Made by a program: the position numbers and the translations under genes. DNA of 19,205 nt, from positions 1 to 19,205 of the forward strand of contig JALSQC010000031.1 of NCBI GenBank assembly GCA_026985625.1, in the 5' to 3' direction. This DNA comes from Bacteroidales bacterium (GTDB taxonomy: Bacteria; Bacteroidota; Bacteroidia; Bacteroidales; JAFGXI01). How positions within the stretch are numbered: position 1 is the stretch's first letter; every line of letters begins with the position of its first letter. The notes beneath the pieces are model-generated. The model worked only from the letters and a program-made list of their open reading frames with translations. It made no database searches and had not been told where the DNA came from. Of the stretch, positions 6,370 through 13,768 are shown one piece after another.

Positions 6370-7656
6370 TTACAAAACTTCTGCAACAACAAAGGTGCTG
6401 CCTCCTACAAAAACTACATCGTTGGGTGTTGATTCTTGTTTTGCAGATATAAAGGCGTTGTTTACCGATGTAAATGTTTTAAAGTTAAGTTTTTTGCTTT
6501 TGGCATATTTTGCTATAATATCTACATTTAGTCCTCGTGGGATATTTGCTTTTGCAAAATAAAATTTTGCATCTTGCGGAAATAAATCTAATAAATTACT
6601 AAAATTTTTATCGTTTACAAAACCTAATACTAAATGCAATTGTTTGTATGGTGTGTTTTTTAGTTGTTTTACAATTGCTGATATTCCGTCGAAATTATGA
6701 CCTGTATCGCAAATAATTTTAGGGTTGTTACTTAGAATTTGCCATCGTCCTTTTAATCCTGTATTTTTTATTATGTTTTGTAATCCTTTTTTTATGTTGT
6801 TGTCGGTAATTTTTAATTTTTGTTTTAGCAAATCAATTGTTTTTATTGTTGTAATTAAGTTTTGTTTTTGATAGTCGCCAAGTAAATCTATCAGGTAGTT
6901 TTGTTGTTGTTTTTTTTGCAAATCGGTTAAAAAAATATTTTGTAAATTGTTTGTAGTAATTAACGAGTAATTAATTTTATATGATTTATCGGCAAAATAA
7001 ATATCGGAGTTTGTAGTTTTGGCTTTTTGTTTAAAAATATTATATGTTTCGTCTTGTGTCTTACCAATAATAACGGGAATATTTTTTTTTATTATTCCTG
7101 CTTTTTCGCTTGCAATTTTTTGTAATGTTTGTCCTAAAAATTGAGTATGGTCTTTTCCTATGTTTGTTATTACCGATATTAATGGGTTTATAACATTTGT
7201 AGAGTCTAAACGTCCTCCCATACCAACTTCTATAACAGCAATATCAACATTTTGTTTTGCAAAAAAATCGAAGGCCATAAAAACAGTCATCTCAAAGAAT
7301 GAAGGTTTTATTTGTTCGATAATATTTTTAGTATTTTTTATAAAATCTACGACAAATTTTTTTGGTATTTTTTTTCCGTTAATTTTTATTCTTTCGCTAA
7401 AATCTTTTAAGTGTGGCGATGTGTATAATCCAACTTTGTATCCTGCGGTTTGTAATATAGATGCCAACATGTGCGATACAGAGCCTTTGCCATTTGTTCC
7501 GGCTATATGTATGCTTTTAAATTTTTTATGCGGATTGTTTAAATAATTATCAAACAATATGGAGTTTTTAAGGTCGGCTTTGTATGCGGCAGCTCCCTGA
7601 CGCTGATACATAGGGAGTTGCCTAAACATAAAATCGAGTGTTTGTTTGTAATCCAA
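6370..7656 (-). CDS. folC: Folylpolyglutamate synthase / dihydrofolate synthase
   Basis: This cytosolic Mur-ligase-family enzyme adds glutamate to dihydropteroate and/or folates using ATP. The 428 residues contain YTSPHLKDFSERI (78-90), the P-loop IAGTNGKGS (51-59), VIEVGMGGRLDSTNV (141-155), NIGKDHTQFLG (165-175) and IASEKAGIIK (181-190). K185 is the lysine expected to be carbamylated in this family. The C-terminal domain includes CDTGHNFDG, matching the family DGAHN region in a changed form, and VLGFVNDKN. The length is normal. The ATG follows the crotonase stop by only 2 nt, so the two are co-transcribed and probably translationally coupled. I cannot tell whether it has both activities or only one. 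Confidence 0.95.
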   Translation of the reverse strand: MDYKQTLDFMFRQLPMYQRQGAAAYKADLKNSILFDNYLNNPHKKFKSIHIAGTNGKGSVSHMLASILQTAGYKVGLYTSPHLKDFSERIKINGKKIPKKFVVDFIKNTKNIIEQIKPSFFEMTVFMAFDFFAKQNVDIAVIEVGMGGRLDSTNVINPLISVITNIGKDHTQFLGQTLQKIASEKAGIIKKNIPVIIGKTQDETYNIFKQKAKTTNSDIYFADKSYKINYSLITTNNLQNIFLTDLQKKQQQNYLIDLLGDYQKQNLITTIKTIDLLKQKLKITDNNIKKGLQNIIKNTGLKGRWQILSNNPKIICDTGHNFDGISAIVKQLKNTPYKQLHLVLGFVNDKNFSNLLDLFPQDAKFYFAKANIPRGLNVDIIAKYAKSKKLNFKTFTSVNNAFISAKQESTPNDVVFVGGSTFVVAEVL

Positions 7657-7658
7657 AA

Positions 7659-8423
7659 TTATTTTTTCTTTTTATTGTTAAAATCTAACATTCGTTTTTT
7701 CCATTCTTTTGTTTGCGACAGATATGCAAAATTATCGGCAGCATACATTTTTTGAACTTCTATATCTTTTTGTAACAGGTTGTTTATAGTTTTTTTTGTA
7801 TAAAAAATAGCTGTATCGTTTCCTTCTAAAATTTGATTAGCAATTTTATAAGTTTCATCAATTAATAAATTTTTTTCTACCACTTTATTTACAAGGCCTA
7901 TTAATTTTGCTTCGGAACTGTCGACTATTCGTCCGGTAAGCAATAAATCTCGAGATTTTCCAACGCCTATTAGTGCATTTAAATAAGCAGTGCAAGTTAC
8001 AGGTAAAATTGCTCCCAATTTTATTGCAGGAAATCCTATTTTTGCAGTATCTGCCATTATTCTGTAATCGCAAGCACTAGCGTATCCAAATCCGCCACCC
8101 AAAGCAAATCCGTTTATAGCTGCAATTGTGGGTTTTGGAAAATTAAATATTTTTTCGGATGTTGATTCTAAAAGAATGGCAAAATCGTGAGCATCTTCTA
8201 TATCTTTAAAATTAATTAGTGCCGATAAATCTACTCCCGACGAGAATGATTTCTCGCCTGCTCCCGAAATTATTAACAAACGTAAATCTTTATTATTTTT
8301 TTCGTAATCTAATAAGTTTGATAATTCGGTTAAAAGTTCTGTATTAAAAGCATTATGTTTTTTTGGACGATTAAATTTTAATAATCCAATGTTGTTTTTA
8401 ACATTATATTCCAGATTTGTCAT
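7659..8423 (-). CDS. Crotonase-fold (enoyl-CoA hydratase/isomerase family) protein lacking both catalytic Glu
   Basis: The 254-residue protein has the crotonase fold. The oxyanion-hole segments are SFSSGVDLSAL (59-69) and AINGFALGGGFGYASACD (102-119), followed by FPAIKLGAILP (131-141) and LTGRIVDSSEAKLIGLVNKVV (162-182). The family acts on acyl-CoA thioesters. In rat enoyl-CoA hydratase the catalytic glutamates are E144 and E164; the matching residues here, 20 apart as in rat, are G113 and A133. A normal hydratase reaction is therefore unlikely, and an isomerase, decarboxylase, thioesterase or hydrolase role is more plausible. The start at 8423 (MTNLEYNVKN) is preferred. An in-frame ATG at 8471 would add 16 hydrophobic residues that have no counterpart in the family. 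The gene leads an operon with folC. Confidence 0.85.
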   Translation of the reverse strand: MTNLEYNVKNNIGLLKFNRPKKHNAFNTELLTELSNLLDYEKNNKDLRLLIISGAGEKSFSSGVDLSALINFKDIEDAHDFAILLESTSEKIFNFPKPTIAAINGFALGGGFGYASACDYRIMADTAKIGFPAIKLGAILPVTCTAYLNALIGVGKSRDLLLTGRIVDSSEAKLIGLVNKVVEKNLLIDETYKIANQILEGNDTAIFYTKKTINNLLQKDIEVQKMYAADNFAYLSQTKEWKKRMLDFNNKKKK

Positions 8424-8488
8424 TTTGTTAAAATTTATAATTATTAATAATATTATTGATATTTTATGCAAACATTTTTATGCTAAAA

Positions 8489-8522
8489 AATATTTGTTTA
8501 TTGTTTTTGTTAAACAAATATT
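8489..8522. repeat. Perfect 12-bp inverted repeat in the divergent intergenic region
   Basis: AATATTTGTTTA (8489-8500) and TAAACAAATATT (8511-8522) are exact reverse complements with a 10-nt spacer. The repeat lies in the 168-nt region between the crotonase (-) and PorE-like (+) genes. There is no T tract directly after it on the plus strand, so it is not a classical terminator. It could be an operator or an RNA hairpin in a leader. Confidence 0.6.
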
Positions 8523-8538
8523 AATTATTAAATAAGTT

Positions 8539-8546
8539 CAAAGATA
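8539..8546 (-). promoter_or_regulatory. Candidate -7 element for crotonase-folC
   Basis: The minus strand reads TATCTTTG, an exact and typical TAnnTTTG. No TTTG lies at -33. If used, the leader would be about 110 nt long and would contain the 12-bp inverted repeat at 8489-8522. No exact -7 match was found on the plus strand for the gene at 8592. Confidence 0.35.
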
Positions 8547-8591
8547 TTTAAAATTTTTTCTTAAATTTAACTTTTTAAAAATTTAATAATT

Positions 8592-10160
8592 ATGAAAATA
8601 GCCACTCTTTTGATATTTATATTGTTAGTTCCATTTATCGGGTTGTCTCAAAATCATAGTCAATATATTTCAAATCTCGAAAAAGATGCAAAAGCAAGTA
8701 TGGGAGACGAGAATTATTCTTTAGCTTTAGATAAATACAAAAAACTTTTAAAATTAAAACCCGATAACGAATTTTATAATTATCAATACGGAAAATGTGC
8801 TGCTATTTCGTCAAAACATATAAAAAGCGGTATTTATTGTTTGGAAAAAGTTAAAAATTCGCCAAAAATTAATGTAGATTTATACTATTATTTAGGTCAA
8901 CTTTATTTATACTCTTATAAATTCCAGAAAAGTATTGCCAGCGAAAAAAAATTTATCGAAAAAGAAAAGACTAAAGAAAAACCCGATGCACAAAAAATTA
9001 AATATGCAAATCATTTTATCGATCAGTGTAAAAATGCACAAGCTCTAATGAAAAATCCCGTAAAAATAACATTTAAAAATTTAGGTCCAAATATAAATTC
9101 ATCGCAAAACGATTATAATCCGTTTGTTCCGGCTGACGAATCGTTTTTAATTTATACATCAAATAAAAGTTTTGATTCCGATTACGGAGTATTTGTGTCT
9201 AATATTTATACATCATATCCTACCGATTCGGGTTGGACATTTGCAAAACCTGCAAAAAAAGTAAATACCTACGACAACGAAGTTTTGTATTCGATATCAC
9301 CCGATGGCAAAAATGTTTTAATAGGACAGGGATTAGACGATGCAATGGATATTGTTCATGTTTTACATAAAGGAAAATCGTTTAAGCCCGATGAACTTAA
9401 TCCTATTTTTGGTTATGTAAACTCAAAATATCTAGAGACCGGAGCTACCATTACAAACGATAAAAAAACTATTTATTTTTCCAGCACACGCGAAGGAGGC
9501 AAGGGAGGTTCCGATATTTATATGATGAAACTACAACCTAATAACGAGTGGAGTAAACCCTTAAATATTACAGAGTTAAACACTCCTTACGATGATATTC
9601 TGCCAAATTTGTCTGCCGACGAAAAAAAATTATATTTTGCCTCGCAAGGACACAACTCTATGGGAGGATTTGATATTTTTGTATCAACTTGGGACGAAGA
9701 AAATAATAAATGGGGAAGCCCCGTAAATCTTGGCTATCCTATAAATACTGTTAAAGATAATATGACAATTTGTTTTCCTAATGATAAAAAACATGCTTAC
9801 ATATCGGCAATAAGAAAAGGTGGCGAAGGAGGATTGGATATTTATCGTATTACGTTTAACGATGTTGACGAACGTTATACAATTTTAAAAGGAACAATAC
9901 ATATTGGCGATGCACATGCAAATAAATTATACGAAAAATCAGATGGAGATATAGAAGTGTCGATTATGGATAAAGACGATAACCTTTACGGAAAATATAC
10001 AGTTAATAAAAAAAGCTATTTTATAGCGGCTTTACCAAAAGGAGATTATATATTAAAAGTCGAAATAGCCGATAAAAACATATTATACAATAAAAATATA
10101 TCAATAAAAGATAAAAACGAATATGTATTTGAGAAAAAAATAGATATTTATCTTAAATAA
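8592..10160 (+). CDS. PorE-like envelope protein: TPR, PD40 propeller and carboxypeptidase-regulatory-like domain, no OmpA domain
   Basis: The N-terminus is a Sec signal peptide (hydrophobic 4-18, probable cleavage near LSQ 18-20) without a lipobox cysteine, so the protein is exported and not lipidated. TPR-like helices span about 25-150 (YSLALDKYKKLLKLKPDN at 42-59). A PD40/WD40-like propeller follows at about 165-420, with blades such as YNPFVPADESFLIYTS (175-190), ATITNDKKTIYFSS (285-298), GGSDIYMM (305-312), LSADEKKLYFAS (340-351), GGFDIFVS (358-365) and GGLDIYRI (413-420). The end (about 428-522) looks like a beta-sandwich regulatory domain. This is the order of the type IX secretion/gliding protein PorE but without the C-terminal OmpA peptidoglycan-binding domain. 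It is the first of six closely spaced genes. A periplasmic scaffold or paralogous role is inferred. Confidence 0.8.
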   Translation: MKIATLLIFILLVPFIGLSQNHSQYISNLEKDAKASMGDENYSLALDKYKKLLKLKPDNEFYNYQYGKCAAISSKHIKSGIYCLEKVKNSPKINVDLYYYLGQLYLYSYKFQKSIASEKKFIEKEKTKEKPDAQKIKYANHFIDQCKNAQALMKNPVKITFKNLGPNINSSQNDYNPFVPADESFLIYTSNKSFDSDYGVFVSNIYTSYPTDSGWTFAKPAKKVNTYDNEVLYSISPDGKNVLIGQGLDDAMDIVHVLHKGKSFKPDELNPIFGYVNSKYLETGATITNDKKTIYFSSTREGGKGGSDIYMMKLQPNNEWSKPLNITELNTPYDDILPNLSADEKKLYFASQGHNSMGGFDIFVSTWDEENNKWGSPVNLGYPINTVKDNMTICFPNDKKHAYISAIRKGGEGGLDIYRITFNDVDERYTILKGTIHIGDAHANKLYEKSDGDIEVSIMDKDDNLYGKYTVNKKSYFIAALPKGDYILKVEIADKNILYNKNISIKDKNEYVFEKKIDIYLK

Positions 10161-10180
10161 AAAAATAAAATTATAAACAC

Positions 10181-10948
10181 ATGAAATTAAACCTTAAAAA
10201 CCCTTTAATTTTTTTTGACTTAGAAACTACTGGTATAAATATAGTAAGCGATAGAATAGTAGAAATATCTATGATAAAAGTTAATCCTAACGGTAGCGAA
10301 GAGGAACAAACCTATAGAATTAATCCGGAGATGCCTATACCAAAACAAGCATCAGAGATTCATGGAATATATGATGACGATGTAAAAGATAAACCAACAT
10401 TTAAACAAATAGCAAAACAACTTGCCAAATTTTTTGAAGGTTGCGATATTGCAGGATATAACTCAAATCGTTTTGACGTGCCATTATTAGCAGAAGAATT
10501 TTTGCGTGCCGATATCGACTTTGATATGAAAAATCGTAAATTTATTGATGTTCAGACAATATTTCATAAAATGGAACAACGAACACTTGTTGCAGCATAT
10601 AAATTTTATTGTAACGAGGATTTAACCAACGCCCATAGTGCAAGTGCCGATACACTTGCAACGTATAAAGTTCTTAAAGCCCAACTCGATAGATATGATA
10701 ACCTTGAAAATAATGTTGATTTTTTATATAAATTTTCGTCGCAAAATAAAAATGTAGATTTTGCCGGGCGAATAATATATAACGATAAAGGCGAAGAAAT
10801 TTTTAATTTCGGAAAATACAAAGGACAAAAAGTCGAAGATATTTTTGAAAAAGATAAGGGATATTACTCGTGGATACTTAATAGCGATTTTCCGCTTTAC
10901 ACAAAAAAAATACTTACAAATATTAAACTACGTAGTTTAAATAAATAA
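10181..10948 (+). CDS. DnaQ-fold 3'-5' exonuclease with C-terminal DUF3820-like domain
   Basis: This 255-residue protein has the DEDDh exonuclease motifs: Exo I FFDLETTG (11-18, D13 and E15), Exo II GYNSNRFDVPLL (92-103, D99) and Exo III AHSASADTLATY (151-162, H152 and D157). It should remove nucleotides from 3' ends using two metal ions. A separate C-terminal domain (about 193-248) has FNFGKYKGQKVEDIF (208-222) and YYSWILNSDFP (228-238), which resembles the DUF3820 family often fused to such exonucleases in Bacteroidota. Whether it is a polymerase III epsilon-type proofreader or a repair/RNA exonuclease is not clear; no polymerase gene is nearby. It starts 20 nt after the PorE-like gene and ends 8 nt before the next start. 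Confidence 0.9.
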   Translation: MKLNLKNPLIFFDLETTGINIVSDRIVEISMIKVNPNGSEEEQTYRINPEMPIPKQASEIHGIYDDDVKDKPTFKQIAKQLAKFFEGCDIAGYNSNRFDVPLLAEEFLRADIDFDMKNRKFIDVQTIFHKMEQRTLVAAYKFYCNEDLTNAHSASADTLATYKVLKAQLDRYDNLENNVDFLYKFSSQNKNVDFAGRIIYNDKGEEIFNFGKYKGQKVEDIFEKDKGYYSWILNSDFPLYTKKILTNIKLRSLNK

Positions 10949-10956
10949 TTTTAATC

Positions 10957-13143
10957 TTGATATTATTGCGTAAAATATTAATACTTGTTTTATTTAGTGT
11001 ATTTGTAAATACAAGCTTTGCAAAAACAACTATAGATTCTTTAAAATCTGATATAAAAAAATACAATATTACTGATACAAATTATGTAAATACTTTACTT
11101 GATATTGTGTCGGAATATTACTCGATAAATACCGACTCGGCAATAAAATATGCAATACAAATTGAAAAAATATCAAAAAAAAATAATTTTGATAAAGGAT
11201 TAAGCGATGGATATGGTTGGCTTGGATATTTATATAACATAACAGGATATATACAAAAAGCTATTTATTATTACGAAAAACGATTAATTATAAATAAAAA
11301 AAATAATAATTATAAATCTCTTGCAACAACATACAATAATCTTGGATTAATATACGAAAACCAAGGAATAATAGAAAAAGCTATAGAATATTATCATAAA
11401 AGTTTAAAAATAAAAGAAAACCACAACCTAAAATCAGGTATAGCAAGCACATATAATAACATAGCTTATTTGTATCATAAACAAAAAAATTATAAAAAAG
11501 CCCTTGAATATTATAACAAAAGTCTTGAAATCTGTAAAAAAATAAACAATCAAAAATTAAAAGCAAGAATATTAAACAATATAGGGAACGTTTACGAAAA
11601 ACAACAAAAAATTGATACAGCAATAATTTATTACAACAAAAGCTTAGACTTAGAAAAACAAAATAAAAATCAAGCAGGTATAGCAACCGAATACAATAAT
11701 CTCGGTTTTATATATAAACAAAAAAAACAATATAAAAAAGCATTAGATTTTTTAAAGAAAAGCTTAAAAATACGTCGTAAACTAAACGATAAAAAACTAA
11801 TTGCAATATCATTAAATAATATAGGAAATCTATATCTCGAAATAAATAAACTCGACAAAGCAAATTATTATGCAAAACAATCGTTTAATATATCAAAACA
11901 ATTAGGATTTCCCGATAATATAAGAACATCGGCGCTATTGCTAAAAGATATTTGCGTAACCGAGGGACATCTCGACTCTGCTTACGTATATTATAACTTA
12001 TACATTAAAATGCGAGATAGTTTGTATAACATTCAGAACCAAAATGCAACAATAGCACAAGAGTTTAGATATAAATATCAAAAAAAAGCCCTAACCGACT
12101 CTATAAACAATGCCAAAAGACAAGAAATTAAAGACCTTAAAATTAAAGAACAAAAATTAGAAATCGAAAAAGAAAAAAATTTTACTTACAGTTTGCTGGT
12201 TGGATTAATATTACTTGTTGCAATAATAATTATTTTAATAAGAGGATTTATTATAAAACAAAAAACAGCAAAAATATTAAAAGCACAACAACTCGAAATT
12301 GTCGAACAAAATAAAAAACTTACCGATAGTATCGTATATGCAAAAAAAATACAAACAGCAGTATTGCCCGACAAAGAGGTTCTAAATGTCTGTTTTAAAA
12401 ACTATTTTATATTTTTTAAACCAAAAGATATTGTCTCGGGAGACTTTTATTGGATATCCGAAAACAATAAAAATACAGTAATAGCAGTTGCCGATTCAAC
12501 CGGACACGGTGTTCCCGGAGCTTTTATGAGTATGCTTGGAATATCGTTTTTAAACGAAATTGTATTAAAACAGGGAATTTTAAAAGCAGGCAAAATTTTA
12601 TCGGAGTTAAGAAATCAAATAATATTTTCCTTAAAACAAAAAGGAATATTTGGCGAACAAAAAGACGGTATGGATATAGCATTATTTATTTTAAATAAAA
12701 CACAAATATCCGAAAACAAATACCATTGTCAGTTTGCCGGAGCCAATAACCCAATATACATTATATCAGACAGTAATATCGAAACAAAAAACCAAAAAAA
12801 TAAAATAAACAAAATAAATATAAAAAATAACAAAGCAACATTATACGAAATAAAACCCGATAAAATGCCAATATCAATATATAACAAAATGGACGAATTT
12901 ACTAATGTAGAACTTATTTTAAACAAAAACGATATTATTTATTTATTCTCAGATGGATTTGCCGACCAATTTGGCGGACCAAAAGGTAAAAAATTTAAAT
13001 ACAAAAAATTTAAAGAACTTTTGTTAAAAAACTCGCAGCTTGACCTTAACGAACAACACAAAATAATAGAAAAAACTTTTTACGATTGGAAAGGCAATTT
13101 AGAACAAGTTGATGACATATTAGTTTTAGGAATAAAAATATAA
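10957..13143 (+). CDS. TPR-transmembrane-SpoIIE (PP2C-like) serine/threonine phosphatase
   Basis: The 728-residue protein has an N-terminal signal sequence (about 1-22) and six TPR-like repeats (about 81-320) in exact 40-residue register, with NN(L/I)G-type signatures ending at 90, 130, 170, 210, 250 and 290. A linker and coiled coil follow (about 360-408), then a transmembrane helix (about 410-434), a second coiled coil and a SpoIIE/PPM phosphatase domain (about 460-728). The metal-binding motifs are intact: VSGDFYW (493-499), VADSTGHGVPGAFM (511-524), GMD (571-573), LFSDGFADQFGG (663-674) and QVDDILVLG (717-725). The TPRs should be periplasmic and the phosphatase cytosolic, as in many Bacteroidota sensors that act on anti-sigma-factor antagonist-like partners; the partner here is unknown. 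No ATG is available: the start is TTG at 10957, or TTG at 10966, which would give MRKILILVLFSVF. Confidence 0.9.
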   Translation: MILLRKILILVLFSVFVNTSFAKTTIDSLKSDIKKYNITDTNYVNTLLDIVSEYYSINTDSAIKYAIQIEKISKKNNFDKGLSDGYGWLGYLYNITGYIQKAIYYYEKRLIINKKNNNYKSLATTYNNLGLIYENQGIIEKAIEYYHKSLKIKENHNLKSGIASTYNNIAYLYHKQKNYKKALEYYNKSLEICKKINNQKLKARILNNIGNVYEKQQKIDTAIIYYNKSLDLEKQNKNQAGIATEYNNLGFIYKQKKQYKKALDFLKKSLKIRRKLNDKKLIAISLNNIGNLYLEINKLDKANYYAKQSFNISKQLGFPDNIRTSALLLKDICVTEGHLDSAYVYYNLYIKMRDSLYNIQNQNATIAQEFRYKYQKKALTDSINNAKRQEIKDLKIKEQKLEIEKEKNFTYSLLVGLILLVAIIIILIRGFIIKQKTAKILKAQQLEIVEQNKKLTDSIVYAKKIQTAVLPDKEVLNVCFKNYFIFFKPKDIVSGDFYWISENNKNTVIAVADSTGHGVPGAFMSMLGISFLNEIVLKQGILKAGKILSELRNQIIFSLKQKGIFGEQKDGMDIALFILNKTQISENKYHCQFAGANNPIYIISDSNIETKNQKNKINKINIKNNKATLYEIKPDKMPISIYNKMDEFTNVELILNKNDIIYLFSDGFADQFGGPKGKKFKYKKFKELLLKNSQLDLNEQHKIIEKTFYDWKGNLEQVDDILVLGIKI

Positions 13144-13154
13144 AACACAATATT

Positions 13155-13766
13155 ATGAAAATAATAGCAGTAGGCAAAAATTATGCAAAACACGCAAAAG
13201 AAATGAATAGCGATATTCCATCAGAACCTGTAATATTTTTAAAACCCGAAACAGCACTTTTAAAAAACAACAACCCGTTGTATTACCCCGATTTTACCAA
13301 ATTACTACATTACGAGACCGAACTTATATTTAGAATATGTAAAATAGGAAAAAATATAAATAAAAAATTTGCACATCGTTATTACGACAAAATAGGAATA
13401 GGCATAGACTTTACCGCACGTGACATACAAAACAGCCAAAAACAAAAAGGATTACCTTGGGAACTTGCAAAAGCATTTGATAACTCTGCGGCAATAAGCG
13501 AATTTGTTGATATATCAGAATACAAAAACATTAACAACATAAACTTTAGTCTCGATATAAACAAAAAAACAGTGCAAACAGGAAACTCAAACGATATGAT
13601 TTTTAAAATAGACGAAATAATATCATTCGTATCAAAATACTTTACCTTAAAAATAGGAGATATAATATTTACAGGCACACCCGAAGGTGTTGGTGAATTA
13701 AAAATAGGCGACAAACTTTCGGCTAAAATTGAAGAAAAAGAATTATTAACTTGCGAAATAAAATAA
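13155..13766 (+). CDS. Fumarylacetoacetate hydrolase (FAH) family protein
   Basis: This 203-residue protein matches the FAH C-terminal catalytic fold. HYETEL (52-57) supplies E54 and E56, and GIGIDFTARD (81-90) supplies D85 as metal ligands. LPWELAKAFD (100-109) and IFTGTPEGVG (171-180) are the other conserved motifs. Members hydrolyse C-C bonds in acyl-pyruvates or decarboxylate or tautomerise oxaloacetate and related diacids, using Mg2+ or Mn2+. With mutA 2 nt downstream, an oxaloacetate or acylpyruvate-type substrate near central metabolism is plausible, but the sequence does not prove it. It starts 11 nt after the phosphatase stop. Its length is normal for the small bacterial FAHD1-like group. 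Confidence 0.88.
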   Translation: MKIIAVGKNYAKHAKEMNSDIPSEPVIFLKPETALLKNNNPLYYPDFTKLLHYETELIFRICKIGKNINKKFAHRYYDKIGIGIDFTARDIQNSQKQKGLPWELAKAFDNSAAISEFVDISEYKNINNINFSLDINKKTVQTGNSNDMIFKIDEIISFVSKYFTLKIGDIIFTGTPEGVGELKIGDKLSAKIEEKELLTCEIK

Positions 13767-13768
13767 CT

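Noticed and set aside
7160..7546. 128-codon open frame opposite folC
   Set aside because: It is antisense to a well-supported gene, has no recognisable motif, and open frames opposite AT-rich genes are common here.
8424..8471. Longer start for the crotonase gene at 8471, giving a hydrophobic N-terminus
   Set aside because: The extra 16 residues look like translated AT-rich spacer, and the family motif spacing fits a start at 8423.
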